64,000 bases of DNA from Camellia lanceoleosa (GCA_025200525.1 CM045763.1:65917018-65981017), one strand, 5' to 3'. Positions 1-11,637 are shown, numbered from the stretch's first letter. Translations and numbers: made by a program. Notes: generated by a model from the letters alone, not told the origin.

Positions 1-1116
1 TGTTGGTAGGTGGCCCCCGCATTCTTTAAACCAAAAGGCATCACACGGTAATGATAAGTCCCTCTATCGGTAATGAAAGAAGTGTTCTCCTGATCGGTTG
101 TATGCATTAAAATTTGGTTATAACCTGAGAACGCATCCATGAAGCTAAGCATCTGGTGTCCTGCTGTTGCGTCGACCAATAGATCTATCCTGGGTAGTGG
201 GTAGCTATCTTTTAGGATAAGCTTGGTTAAGGTCGGAGTAATTGACGCAAAGCCTCCATTTGTCGTTACTTTTGCGAACTAGTACCATATTGGATAACCA
301 CTTGGGATAGTCCACGTTTTTAATGAATTGGGCCTTTAACAGCTTGTCTACCTTAGCGGCGATGAGACTGTTGCGCTTTGGATGGAAGATGCACTGCTTT
401 TGGCGGAACGATTGGAAGTGGGGCTTGATGCTGATGCGATGAGTAATAAAGGAAGGATTGATGCCTGGCATATCCAAATGAGTCCAAGCAAAAACATCAC
501 TGTGTTCGATTAAGAGAGCCGTGAGATTGGCCTTGGCCTGAGGGGACAACTGGCTACCAATTTTAGTCGTCTTCGTTAGTTCACTAGAGTGGATGGGCAC
601 TTCTATTAACTCTTCCATTGGTTCTCTCCTTATTAATTCCTCATCATCCCTGACGTCAAGACCTTCAATGATCATAGCTTCCTTTATTCTTACTTCCTTT
701 AACGAAGTGACGTAACATTCTCTGGCCACGGTTTGCTCTCCCCTTACGGTGCCGACCCCATGATCGGTTGAAAATTTTATTGCTAGGTGATAAGTGGAAG
801 TCACAACTTGGACAGCATTGAGAGCTGTGCATCCTAGTATGACGTTATAGGCGGAAGGGCAGTCGACAATTAGAAAGGTGAGAATCTTCATAGTTTGCCT
901 TGGGTGGTCGCCGATAGTGAGTGGTAGGTCAATGGATCCTATGAAAATTACCCGATCTTCGGTGAAGCCAACTAAGGGGGTTTGCAAAGACGATAGTTTT
1001 TCTTCTCCAATCTGAAGCTGTTTGAAAGCATTGAGGAAGATAATGTCTGATGAACTACCATTGTCGATGAGCACACGTTGAAGTTTGTAGTTTGAAAGGA
1101 GAGAGAAAATGACCAA
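1..1116 (-). pseudogene. Protease and reverse transcriptase fragment of the Tat/Ogre-like element
   Basis: The open frame 205-1116 (303 codons) begins with a retroviral-type aspartic protease: LIDNGSSSDIIF at about residues 16-27 and DCPSAYNVILG at about residues 85-95. It ends in the first reverse transcriptase block (KWRLCVNYSDLNQAYPK). After a frame break near 204 the palm domain continues to position 1, with FSGYNQI and YRVMPFGLKNAGATYQ readable in another frame. The YxDD catalytic box, RNase H and integrase are beyond the edge. The protein would mature gag and copy element RNA in the cytoplasmic particle. Continuity from gag through a degenerate stretch (1117-1495) supports one decayed polyprotein gene. 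Confidence 0.85.
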
Positions 1117-1495
1117 CGAGTCATTATGGGGGTATCAGACACCTTCGCAATTCGTATCTGTGAAGGTTATCGATTTTGACCACCGATTAGGTTATTTGGG
1201 AGGTCGGTCGACCATTGTTACGTCCCTGTCTGACCCTTTTTTGATTCATCGAAGCTCGGCTCGTTGTGCCGACCGAGATAGTCCGCCGCACGCGAGTCCA
1301 CTTGCAATGACCCTGATTTCTCCTGTTGGGGGAGCGGGGGCTCTTGGAGCCCGAGATTGGTGTTAGGCTCTATCACCATCCCGTCAGGGTTGGTTGGTCG
1401 GTCGGTCTTGGCAGGGTACGTCTGTCATTCCGTTTTGGGTGGTCGGTCCTGGCCCTGCGGTGAGGTTAGGGCGTGGTAAACCGAGTTAAGCGTCT

Positions 1496-2291
1496 CTAAC
1501 GGACCAGGTCATCGACCTGATCCTTAAGATTGATGCATTCGTCCGTGTTATGGCCATGGTCATGGTGGAAGCGGCAGTATTTGGATTGATCCCGTCGGTT
1601 GGAAGGGAACTTGGAAGGTTGGGGCCATTTCAAGTTGTAATCTTGTTGGATTTGGTTTAAGACGTGCTCCATGGGTGTGTTAAAAGGGGTATACCGCTCA
1701 AAACGACTGGGTAGTCGGGGAGGTGTCACTCGGTCAGAGCGTGGCAGTTGGTCTGGATGAGGGTATTGGGAATGTCTAGGCTCCGATTCTTTTCTCTTGT
1801 CTTTAGGTTGTGGGGGTTTAGGTATGAAGTCTTGGTGGGCTGCGAAGGAGTCTTCTACATTCATGTATTTTTAGGCTTTGGCGAAGAGGGTGGCTATGGT
1901 CAATGGGGGGTTTTTGAAGAGGGAGAAAAAGAAATCTGACGGGCACAGACCGGCCATGAAGGTTGTTAAAATGACCTCATCGTGATTCTCCTCAACCTGG
2001 AGAGCTTCCGAATTACAGCGAGTAATAAAGCTTCGCAACGATTTCTTGTCAGTTTGCCGAATATTTAGTAGTTGAGTCGCCGGGCGTTGCTAACATTGAG
2101 CGCCAATGAAATGGCTAAGGAAAGAGTCACTTAGCTGTTGGAAAGTGGTGACAGAGTTCGGTGGTAGCTGACTGAACCATAGTTGCATTGACCCCTTGAG
2201 TGTTACGGGGAAAGCTCGACACATGATCTCGTCAGGGAAAGCATGGAGGATTATGAGGGTCCTGCAAGCTTCCAAATGGTCGACTGGGTTA
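1496..2291 (-). pseudogene. Gag, C-terminal half (capsid end and zinc-knuckle-like nucleocapsid)
   Basis: Two frames carry the rest of gag. Positions 2090-2291 encode a retrotransposon gag (capsid) block with DHLEACRTLI and IMCRAFPVTLKG, followed by QLWFSQLP. Positions 1496-1864 encode the basic, Pro-rich tail with CRFHHDHGHNTDEC, the histidine-rich knuckle of this gag type. Between about 1865 and 2089 the frame is lost. The N-terminal half is at 11643-12235, on the far side of the nested chromovirus; the codons either side of the duplicated GTTGT are in register, so this was one gene before the insertion. Confidence 0.8.
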
Positions 2292-2296
2292 GTTGT
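2292..2296. repeat. Target-site duplication GTTGT, left copy, of the 2297-11637 chromovirus
   Basis: GTTGT directly precedes the TGTCACGACC end of the chromovirus LTR. The identical five bases follow the other LTR at 11638-11642, as expected from integrase-mediated insertion. Confidence 0.9.
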
Positions 2297-4655
2297 TGTC
2301 ACGACCCAAACCCGGCCCTATGGGTTTAGCACCGTAACTGGCCAGTAATCCGAGATTATCAAGGCCCACAACGATATCTGATTAAACAGAGTAGAACTGG
2401 CGGAAGCCAATACAGTAAGTAACTAGTGTCCATTGAGCTGTGAAAATTTGTATGCCAAAATTTTTTTTTATGCATTCATACAGTACAGTCTATAAAATCA
2501 TATACAAACATTCAGTACGGGGACCTGATCCCTCGATAATAGTACAAGAAACAAGAGATCTATACAAGAGTACAAAACAAGAAGGAGACCGATGGGGACA
2601 CAAAACACCCAAGCCATAGCATGGCAACTCGAACCTCGCAAAGGAGGCACATAGGTGGCTTGACAAAAGCGGGGACCAACCCACGCCTCCTAGCTCCCGT
2701 CAGCCGAGAACCTACATATATATATAAACAAGGAGCTAAAGCCTAGTGAATAACATAATGCGTAAGAGGTTGTGAATGAATGTCCTTACAAGAATGAAAT
2801 CGGTTCATTAAACAAGATTTCGATCTTTCAAGATTTCAATCAATCACCATATGTGGTACATCCATTAGCCTATAAACAAGAGGGTCCAAAGGACCGGTCT
2901 TACTGCATCCAACAAAGAATGATGGCCATCAATCAAGAAATGATGGTTCCACAAGGAACCGATGAGCTCAGAATAAAGAATAAGAATTGCTAAGGATGCC
3001 ACAATACATGTAATACAAGACATACATTCATTCAAGAAACAATAGCTTCAATAAATGTTCAGATTCAAGATTCAAAAGATAACCATTTTGAACATATCTT
3101 TACACAATTGTTACTCACAGAGATTGAGCTATAGCAGCTAGAGCGCGTCCCCGAAAGCCAACCCTAAACAGTTAACAAATAGAACACACACTAAGTTTCA
3201 CAGTCGGGAAGGATGATAATTAAATCCCTAAATTTCCTCGGTGTGGTTCTATGTCTAAATCCTCATTAAGATGCCTTAAACTAGACCTAAGAATGCCTAG
3301 GATGGGATGAGGATGCAAAAATACAGTTGGAAGGCATTTTTCAAAAGTTGCTGAAAACAGGGGTCTCGCTCGAGCGAGCCTTCCTTCGCTCGAGCGAGGT
3401 TCCAAAATCAAAGGCTTCGCTCGAGCGAACAATCCTTCGCTCGAGCGATCTGATGAAACAGTAAAAGTACTGGATGCTCGATTTTTACGCTCGAGCCACC
3501 AATCCTTCGCTAGAGCGTGGCTCAGAGAAAACGTTGGTCGCTCGAGCGAGGAATCCTTCGCTCGAGCGAAGCCAACTGAATTTCCAGATTTGCCTTCCAA
3601 GCTCAAACCAAGCATTCTCAACTCAATTATCGACCTCTTGGGCCCAAATTCTGGAAAATACATCCCAAAACAATGTATAACAAGTTTCAAAAGCCAATTT
3701 ATGAATTCAAGCCCCAAAGGTGAGTCAATTAAATCCAATATTCAAACCCATTTCCAAGAACAATTTCAAAACATACAATGTATGAGTTTTTAACCAAATT
3801 CAAGGTTCAAATCTTGCTCTAATGAGCTCAATAGTTGGAAAACAAAATGAAAACATGGACTTTGATAGAAACATGAGCATGCATGTACCTTCTTCACATG
3901 AACTCAACTCAAAATGCACCAATTCAAGCATGCATGCAACAATTCAAGCATAATCCAACCTATTTGCAGTAAATCATGGCCTAGCTCTCTAATTGGGCAT
4001 GAATCATGGAAGATTAAGCTCAAACACTAAAATAAGAACATGGAATGCTACCTTAGACCTTGAATTATAAGATGACAAGCTCAATTATACAATCTATGCC
4101 TCAAATCTTCAAGTTCTTCTAGCAATTTCAACAATTTGAGTCCAATTCTCTCTCTCCCTTCTCCCTCACTCTCTAGCCGGTTGTGAGGCAACAAAATGGG
4201 CTGATGAAAGCTTTGTTTGAGTATATAATAAAGGCTCAAGTATAATATAATAAAGGCCCACTACCAATGGCAAAATCGTAAATAGGCCTAAGTCTTCAAT
4301 TAGCTCAATTTTTAGTCTAAGTTAAACAATTTAATCATACCTAATCACAATTCAGATAGTTATACCATTAAATCACAAATATTTTACTGATTTCGAAACA
4401 CGAAACGATTCCTAATTCGGCCGCCGATAAGGCCTTCAATTAGCAGTTTAAACACACAAACTCAAACAGATATTCAATCAATCAAACAGATGCAATGTGC
4501 AATTCAATAAATAAACTTATTCAATTTCAGTTTCGATTTCAATCAGTCCATTTAGTACTTCAGTTAATCCAATTATCAGTCATTATCAGTTCAGTTTAAC
4601 AGTAACCAGTAGCTAATTCGGTAGGTTATCGATAATCAGTACGAGGGTTGTTACA
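2297..4655 (-). repeat. 3' LTR of the nested chromovirus (2359 bp)
   Basis: In element sense it starts TGTAACAACCCTCGTAC at 4655 and ends GGGTTTGGGTCGTGACA at 2297. It is collinear with 9287-11637 but differs by scattered indels, strongly in the terminal 300 bp. A TATA-like stretch (TATTATATAC in sense, 4221-4230) lies upstream of a GA-rich leader-like sequence at about 4145-4185. The cluster of CGCTCGAGCG palindromes (3367-3568) lies downstream of both, so it is probably transcribed; this promoter reading is inference. Long apparent open frames here (for example 3220-3738) are produced by the palindromes, which lack stops, and are not genes. Confidence 0.92.
3367..3568. repeat. Array of paired 10-bp palindromes CGCTCGAGCG in the 3' LTR
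   Basis: Eight sites form four pairs. Pair starts are at 3367/3387, 3418/3438, 3488/3508 and 3539/3559, so each pair has a 20-bp repeat distance. Six of the eight are perfect CGCTCGAGCG; the two at 3488 and 3508 are decayed. The pairs are 51, 70 and 51 bp apart, as if a two-pair block had been duplicated. Confidence 0.9.
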
Positions 4656-4668
4656 GTCTCCTCTCCTT
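4656..4668 (-). promoter_or_regulatory. Polypurine tract of the nested chromovirus
   Basis: The minus-strand sequence AAGGAGAGGAGAC directly abuts the 3' LTR start. This is the expected position and composition for the primer of plus-strand DNA synthesis. Confidence 0.8.
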
Positions 4669-4677
4669 ATAAGGAGT

Positions 4678-5145
4678 TTAGTCCTCTAAACTCGAGTTAC
4701 CTTCAGTCTGGAAGAAAACAGGGTTTAGTGGAAACAGTTCTGGGTATCTTTTAGCCATGTCATCTTCCCTTTCCCAAGTGGCATACACACCACCATGGTT
4801 CTGCCAATCAACTTTCACTAGTGGGATCTCCTTGTTTCTCAGTTTCTTGATCCGTTTGTTCACAATCTGTATAGGCCGTTCCTCGTAAGTGTAGTCATCA
4901 CTAAGCACTATCTGAGTAGGCTCAATCACATGAAAAGGATCCCGGAGATAGTCTCTCAACATCGAAATGTGGAAGACGTTATGCATATGCTCCATTTCAG
5001 GAGGAAGTGCAACTTGATACGCCACCGGATTGATTTTCTCAATAATCTGATACGGTCTGACATATCTTGGCGCTAACTTGCCTTTGACTCCAAAACGAGT
5101 CTGGCCTTTCATTGGTGTCACTTTCACAAACACGTGATCACCCAC
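4678..5145 (-). pseudogene. Integrase C-terminal region and chromodomain of the nested chromovirus
   Basis: This 155-codon open frame begins with the integrase C-terminal module (GDHVFVKVTPMKG, then GKLAPRYVRPYQIIEKI and HNVFHISMLRDY). It continues into a chromodomain: YEERPIQIVNKRIKKLRNKE, IPLVKVDWQNH and ATWEREDDMAKRYPELF. In chromoviruses the chromodomain is thought to guide integration to marked chromatin. The frame is open to its natural stop but is separated from the integrase core by a decayed stretch at 5146-5558, so it is a fragment of a broken pol gene. Confidence 0.9.
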
Positions 5146-5990
5146 TTCATACTCTCGTCCGTCTTCGACATCTCAGTATAACTCTTCGTTTACTCTGCGC
5201 TTTCGGTCTTTGTTGTATCGATCTTATCTTTTCATCGTTTATATACAATCTCGCCCAAGCAAAGGCCCATCTCCAACTTCGCCCAAAGAAATTGGAGATC
5301 TACATTTTCTGCCATACAATGCCTCGAAAGGCGCCATTCCAATTCTCGAATGGTAGCTGTTGTTGTAGGCGAATTCAGCCAACGGCAAATGACTTTCCCA
5401 GTTTCCCTAAAAATCAAGCACACACATTCTCAGTAGATCCTCTAAAGTCTGGATGGTCCTTTCTGATTGTCCATCTGTCTGAGGATGATAGGCACTACTC
5501 AAATTTCAATTTAGTACCCAATGCAACAGTAGGCTTTGCCGTAACCTCGATGTAAACTTCAATCCTCGCAAACAATAGACACAGGCACTCCATGCAATCT
5601 CACAATTTCGTCAATATAGATAACAGCCAATTTGTCCGCATTATAGATTGTCTTGACAGGTAGGAAGTGTGCAGATTTAGTCAATCTATCAACAATAACC
5701 CAAATAGAGTCCATACCTTTCCTGGAGCGAGGTAATCCAACAATGAAATCCATCGTGATATGCTCCCATTTCCACTCTGGTATGGGTAAGGGTTGCAGTA
5801 AGCCCGCGGGTCGTTGATGTTCCGCTTTGACTTGTTGGCAGTGAAGACATTTGGACACAAAGTCGGCAATTTCCTTCTTCATTCTCGGCCACCAGAAATT
5901 CCGTTTCAGATCTTGGTACATTTTCGTGTTCCTCGGGTGGATAGACAATTTTGAATTGTGGCCCTCTTGCAAGACTTTTTCGCCTCGATG
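5146..5990 (-). pseudogene. Integrase zinc-binding and catalytic core of the nested chromovirus
   Basis: The frame 5559-5972 shows the H2C2 zinc-binding region (GHNSKLSIHPRNTKMYQDLK, then CLHCQQVKAEHQ), followed by the start of the catalytic core (WKWEHITMDFIVGLPRS, with the first DDE aspartate) and WVIVDRLTKSAHFLPV. The frame ends at IVCED, where the second catalytic aspartate region would be. Further downstream another frame gives [17 protein letters not shown] (about 5415-5470), the region of the catalytic glutamate. Several indels separate the pieces. The enzyme would have inserted element DNA into the chromosome. Confidence 0.88.
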
Positions 5991-7464
5991 TCATTCGGCA
6001 CACACAGTCTTTCTTGAAATTTCAATACATTGTTCTCAAATTTGAACCCCGGTCTCAGTTTAGAATCTCTTTCTTCAATAACCTTTTTCAAGAAATCATC
6101 AAGTTGTTGTTTTTCTTTAATTTCTTCAATCAATGCTGGTTGAGCAGTAATGACAGCTATTGTTCCACCTTGTTCTTTCAAAACAATTTCAATTTCAGAC
6201 TTTTCCAGATCATGAAGCAATTCTTTCCGCCCGGTGAGCAAACAAGCTAAGTTGGCAATTGACTTTCGGCTCAATGCATCTAAGAATTGTTGGCTTTTCC
6301 CGGATGGTACAAAATCAGAGGTCATAATCTTTGATCGCCCACCATCTCCGCTGTCTCATATTCAGTTCTTTCTGAGTGAAAAAGTACGTCAGGCTCTTGT
6401 GATCAGTATACACTTCACATGTTGCTCCATACAAATAGTGACGCCAAATTTTTAGTGCAAACACTACTGCAGCAAGTTCTAAGTCATGGGTCGGGTAGTT
6501 CTTTTCATGTGGTCTCAACTGTCGGGAAGCATAAGCAATAACTCTCCCATTCTGCATTAAAACACACCCCAAACCCTTATGAGAAGCATCACTAAATACA
6601 GTATAACCATCCGTACCTGAAGGTAGAGTCAGAACCGGTGCAGTCACAAGTCGGGTTTTCAATTCTTGAAATGCCGATTCCCTTTGGTCAGTCCAGTCAA
6701 ATGATGTCCCTTTCTGTGTCAACTGAGTCAGTGGTAAGGCGATCTTGGAGAAATCTTTGACAAATCTTCTGTAATATCCAGCCAGTCCCAAAAAGCTTCG
6801 GACTTCGGTTACATTTGTTGGTCTAGGCCAGTTTACTACAGCTTCAATTTTCTGCGGATCAATAGAAATTCCATCTTTGCTAACAACATGCCCCAAAAAC
6901 ATAACATGATCAAGCCAAAATTTACATTTAGACAATTTAGCATACAGTTTTTGTTCTCTTAAGGTTTGCAGGGCAAGTCTCAGATGATGTTCATGTTCTT
7001 CTACAGTCTTAGAATAGATCAATATGTCATCAATGAATACCACAATGAAATCATCAAGGTATGGTTTAAAAATTCTGTTCATGAGGTCCATAAATGCAAA
7101 GAGGGCATTCAGAACTCGAACGGCATAACTAAAAATTCATAATGGCCATACCTCGTTCTAAAAGCGGTTTTATCGATGTCTTCGGTTTGACTTTCATTGA
7201 TGATACCCGATCTAAGATCAATCTTGAAAACACTTGTGCACCTCAGAATCGGTCAAATAAATCATCAATACGCGGTAATGGATATTTATTCTTTATAGTT
7301 ACCTTGTTCAGTTCGCGGTAATCAATACACAGTCTCAGTGAGCCATCTTTCTTCTTTACAAGCAAAACAGGTGCACCCCACGGTGAAGTACTACGTCTGA
7401 TGAACTTCTTGTCTAACAACTCTTGCAATTGTACCTTCAGTTCTTTCAGTTCAGTTGGGGCCAT
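5991..7464 (-). pseudogene. Reverse transcriptase and RNase H of the nested chromovirus
   Basis: Positions 7243-7464 hold the start of the polymerase domain ([20 protein letters not shown], then [20 protein letters not shown]). After a decayed gap (7092-7242) the frame 6315-7091 carries the catalytic box as [10 protein letters not shown], then [11 protein letters not shown] and [19 protein letters not shown]. RNase H follows with acidic residues in [28 protein letters not shown] and YTDHKSL. The tether to integrase ([14 protein letters not shown]) is in a third frame at about 5906-6325. The enzyme copied element RNA into DNA; it is now split by at least two frameshifts. Confidence 0.9.
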
Positions 7465-8253
7465 TCAGTAAGGAGCTTTCAATATCGGCTGTGTACCCGG
7501 GATCACATCCACAGTAAATTCAATTTCCCTGTCAATCAAATCCCCTGGCAAATCATCTGGAAATACATCTGGGAATTCTCTGACTATAGGAATACAGTTC
7601 ACATCAGTTTTAACACTATCATTAGTAGGCACAGTCAGCACAGAACACAGATATCCTTTACACCCCTTTCTAATCAGTTTAACAGCTTTTACGGAAGAAA
7701 TCAGATACGGAGGAGGTACTACTCCACTCCCATTAAACACAAATTCAGGCAAACCCGGTGGATGGAAAACTACTTGTTTTGTTACACAGTCTATAGTGGC
7801 ATGATATTTTTGTAACCAATCCATCCTCAATATCACATCAAAGTGATCGATATTCAATGGCAGTAAATCAATAAATAGATGCATATCCCCAACAATAATC
7901 TCACAAGCAGGATACATATATGCACATGTCATGGATCCCCCAACAGGTGATGATACGGCTAACAAGTAATTCATGGGTTCTAAGGGTCTATTCAATTTCC
8001 GTGAAAAAGCATGCGACACATATGAGTGTGTAGACCCCGAATCAATCAATACATATGCATTTTGAGCATGATAGAGAGGATACCGACACAACAGCCTCAA
8101 GAGTTTTGCACGTCTCCCAAGATTAGGGCTAACACTGCCCTTGGTGCCTTTTACTCTTTCCTGGGCACAGGGCAGCTTTAATTTCAGGGCCCACCTTGCC
8201 ACACAGAAACAAGCTCCAATCTGTAGCAAACCCCTTTGTGCTTGTTGCCACAT
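7465..8253 (-). pseudogene. Protease and polymerase linker of the nested chromovirus
   Basis: A 262-codon open frame holds a retrotransposon aspartic protease with active site VLIDSGSTHSYVS, followed by the flap-side sequences and DHFDVILRMDWLQKY. It then runs into the pre-polymerase linker (REFPDVFPDDLPG, then REIEFTVDVIPGTQPI). The first 40 or so residues do not match the family. A gag zinc knuckle (CGKVG, ending in a Cys) is readable there in another frame, so the frame start is an artefact of a shift near 8200. The downstream end joins the polymerase domain at 7464 after a stop. Confidence 0.88.
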
Positions 8254-8301
8254 ACGGAGTGGTGGAGTAAACCCACTCCCTTGGTCGGGCTAGTCGTCAA
8301 T

Positions 8302-9015
8302 TCAGATTATTCGCTTCTTGGTTGTTTGGTTATGCTTGCGCTTCTCAAATTTGAAACCTTGCCTTTTTCCTTGCCACTCAGTTGTTGGCATTTCAGATTG
8401 TTTCATCTTTGCAATATTCGTCTCGGCCATCAATGCCCGGTCGAGAACACCCACAAAAGTTGGCAGATTCAAAACATTTATTCCGTCCCGCATAGCAACA
8501 CTAAGGCTGCCTTCAAACCTCCTCACCTTCTTATAATCGGTGTCCACCATGTGTGGTGCATACCTAGCAAGTTCAAGAAATTTCTTCTCATACTCTGAAT
8601 CGACACTTTGCCTGTCTCATTGCTCAAACTCGCCACTTTTCGCTCTCGATGCCGGAACATACTTTTCAAAGAAGGACTCCTTGAACTGAGCCCAAATCAC
8701 AATAGTATTCGCATCGCGGGTCAACATCCACCACCTTCTTGCTTCTTCCTGAAGGGTGAAGGTTGCTAACAGTACTTTATTGGCTTCGGAGCACGGAAAG
8801 ATTTCAAACAACTTCTCAGTCTCAAGAACCCAAGCTTCAGCCTTTAACGGTTCTAAGCCTCCCAGAAAGGACGGCGGTTTCATTTTGCAGAATTTCGAAG
8901 TCAAGGTAATAATGTCCACCTCATTAGCATTCACATTACAGACATTACATTCGGTTGCCTTGAGGAGGAGGAGGTGAATTGTTGGTTGTTGTTGATCTAG
9001 TCTTTCAATTATCAC
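8302..9015 (-). pseudogene. Gag of the nested chromovirus
   Basis: The frame 8617-9015 encodes the capsid-type gag domain: FCKMKPPSFLGGLEPLKAEA, then WVLETEKLFEIFPCSEANKV and ATFTLQEEARRWW, ending at FKESFFEKYVPASRAK. The frame 8302-8550 continues gag toward the nucleocapsid (YKKVRRFEGSL, then LPTFVGVLDRALMAE). A frame break at about 8551-8616 separates them. Gag would form the cytoplasmic particle in which reverse transcription occurs. The expected N-terminus near 9060 is decayed, and no certain start codon can be chosen. Confidence 0.85.
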
Positions 9016-9267
9016 CCCATCATTCGTTCAAGTCCGCCATTCGCCTCAGAGGATGATGCTTCATTTGCAAGGTGTTTGCGTTATCCATTTCACTATAAGC
9101 GCTATAACAGCTTATCATGATAAGCGGTTGTATAATTAAACGGTTTAACATTTTAACATATAATCAATACCATAAGCACACACTTTTCAAGTTCATGAGA
9201 TGCCCTAATTGCTTTTCTAGGACACCCTATAGCTCATTTGGACACGTGTGTGGTATAACTCGTGGTT

Positions 9268-9285
9268 AAGTATCGCTCGATACCA
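9268..9285 (-). promoter_or_regulatory. Primer-binding site of the nested chromovirus
   Basis: The minus strand reads TGGTATCGAGCGATACTT one base after the 5' LTR end. It resembles the initiator-methionine tRNA primer site TGGTATCAGAGC, with one base missing. Confidence 0.75.
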
Positions 9286-9286
9286 C

Positions 9287-11637
9287 TGTCACGACCCAAA
9301 CCCGCCCTATGGGTTTAGCATCAGAATCGCCAAGAATCCGAGATTACCAAGGCCTGATAACAAGAATACAGCTTAAACAGTATGTAGCCAATCTGGCAAA
9401 GTAAGTAACTAGTGTCCATTGAGCTGTGAAAATCAGATGCCAAAATTTTTATGCATTCATACAATAGATACCTACGACTCTATACAATCATATACAAACA
9501 TTCAAGACGGGACTTGATCCTCAATAACAAGACAAGAAAATAGTAGGCAGTCTACAAGAGTACAAAAAAGAAGGAGACCCGATGGGGACACAAAACACCC
9601 CAAGCCATAGCATGGCAACTCGGAACCTCGCGATGAGGCACATAGGTCAAGCTGGGGACCAACCCACGCCCTAGCTCCGTCAGCCGAGAACCTACATATA
9701 TATATAAACAAAGTGAGCTAAAGCCCGGTGAATAACATAATGCGTAAAGAGGTTATGAATGAATGTCCTTAAAGAATGAAATCAGTTCATAAACAAGATT
9801 TTCATTTACTTTTCAAGATTTCAATCAATCACCATATGTGGTACATCCATTAGCCTATAAAGAGGGTTCAAAGGACCCGGTCTTAACACCCAACAAAGAA
9901 TGATGGCCATCAATCAAGAATGATATGGTTCCACAAGGAACCGAGCAGAGATAGCGATAGTAAAGAATTGCTAAGGATGCCACAATACAGCCTGTAATAC
10001 AAGACATACATTCATTCAAGAAACAATAGCATTCAATAAACAGATTTCAAGATTCAAAAGATAACCATTTTGAACATATCTTTACACAATTGTTACTCAC
10101 AGAGATTGAGCTATAGCAGCTAGAGCGCGTCCCCGAAAGCCAACCCTAAACAGTTAACAAATAGAACACACACTAAGTTTCACAGTCAGGAAGGATGATA
10201 ATTAAATCCCTAAATTTCCTCGGTGTGGTTCTATGTCTAAATCCTCATTAAGATGCCTTAAACTAGGCCTAAAAGTGCCTAGGATGGGATGATGATGCAA
10301 AATACAGTTGGAAGGCATTTTTCGAAAGTTGCTGAAAACAGGGGTCTCGCTCGAGCGAGCCTTCCTTCGCTCGAGCGAGGTTGCAAAATCAAAGGCTTTG
10401 CTCGAGCGAACAATCCTTCGCTCAAGCGATCTGATGAAACAGTAAAAGTACTGGATGCTCGATTTTTACGCTCGAGCCACCAATCCTTCGCTAGAGCGTG
10501 GCTCAGAGAAAACGTTGGTCGCTCGAGCGAGGAATCCTTCGCTCGAGCGAAGAAGCCAAATCTGGAATTTCCAGATTTGCCTTCCAAGCTCAAACCAAGC
10601 ATTCTCAACTCAATTCTCGACCTCTTGGGCCCAAATTCTAGAAAATACATCCCAAAACAATGTATAACAAGTTTCAAAAGCCAATTTATGAATTCAAGCC
10701 CCAAAGGTGAGTCAATTAAATCCAATATTCAAACCCATTTCCAAGAACAATTTCAAAACATACAATGCATGAGTTTTTAACCAAATTCAAGGTTCAAATC
10801 TTGCTCTAATGAGCTCAATAGTTGGAAAACAAAATGAAAACATGGACTTTGATAGAAACATGAGCATGCATGTACCTTCTTCACATGAACTCAACTCAAA
10901 ATGCACCAATTCAAGCATGCATGCAACAATTCAAGCATAATCCAACCTATTTGCAGTAAATCATGGCCTAGCTCTCTAATTGGGCATGAATCATGCAAGA
11001 TTAAGCTCAAACACTAAAATAAGAAGATGGAATGCTACCTTAGACCTTGAATTATAAGATGACAAGCTCAATTATACAATCTATGCCTCAAATCTTCAAG
11101 TTCTTCTAGCAATTTCAACAATTTGAGTCCAATTCTCTCTCTCCTTCTCCTCACTCTCTAGCTTGCATGAGGCAACAAAATGGGCTGATGAAAGCTTTGT
11201 TTGAGTATATAATAAAGGCTCAAGTATAATATAAGAAAGGCCCACTACCAATGGCAAAATCAGAATAGGCCTAAGTCTTCAATTAGCTCAATTTTTAGTC
11301 TAAGTTAATCAATTTAATCATACCTAATCACAATTCAGATAGTTATACCATTAAATCACAAATATTCTCGATTCCAACAACACGAAACGATTCCTAATTC
11401 GGCCGCCGATAAGGCCTTCAATTAGCAGTTTAAACACACCAACTCAAACAGATATTCAATCAATCAAACAGATGCAATGTGCAATTCAATAAATAAACTT
11501 ATTCAATTTCAGTTTCGATTTCAATCAGTCCATTCAGTACTTCAGTTAATCCAATTATCAGTCATTATTAGTTCAGTTTAACAGTATCCAGTAGCTAATT
11601 CGGTAGGTTATCGATAATCAGTACGAGGGTTGTTACA
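9287..11637 (-). repeat. 5' LTR of the nested chromovirus (2351 bp)
   Basis: Collinear with 2297-4655 and bounded by the same termini (TGTCACGACC and GGTTGTTACA on the plus strand). It carries the same TATA-like sequence (about 11206-11214) and the same palindrome array (10348-10552). It is followed on the right by GTTGT (11638-11642), the second copy of the target-site duplication. Confidence 0.92.
10348..10552. repeat. Array of paired palindromes in the 5' LTR
   Basis: Same layout as in the other LTR: pairs begin at 10348/10368 and 10399/10419, again 20 bp within a pair and 51 bp between pairs, with two more pairs following. In this copy the sites at 10399 and 10419 have each lost the palindrome by a single substitution (C to T, and G to A). 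Confidence 0.88.

Larger units (their letters stand above)
2297..11637 (-). mobile_element. Chromovirus (Ty3/gypsy, Tekay/Del-like), complete structure, decayed coding
   Basis: Two LTRs of about 2.35 kb (2297-4655 and 9287-11637) flank an internal region with gag, protease, reverse transcriptase, RNase H, integrase and a C-terminal chromodomain in that order on the minus strand. The primer-binding site is next to the right LTR and a polypurine tract next to the left LTR. A perfect 5-bp duplication, GTTGT, bounds the whole. The chromodomain and long LTRs point to the Tekay/Del clade of plant chromoviruses (family knowledge). Frameshifts and stops break every gene, and the LTRs differ by many substitutions and small indels, so the insertion is not recent. 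Confidence 0.93.

Noticed and set aside
3220..3738. A 172-codon minus-strand open frame with Leu-Ala-Arg-Ala and Ser-Leu-Glu-Arg repeats, and similar frames at 10279-10780, 45663-46208 and 45774-46082
   Set aside because: The frames are open on both strands because CGCTCGAGCG repeats contain no stops. They lie wholly inside LTRs and follow the repeat period.
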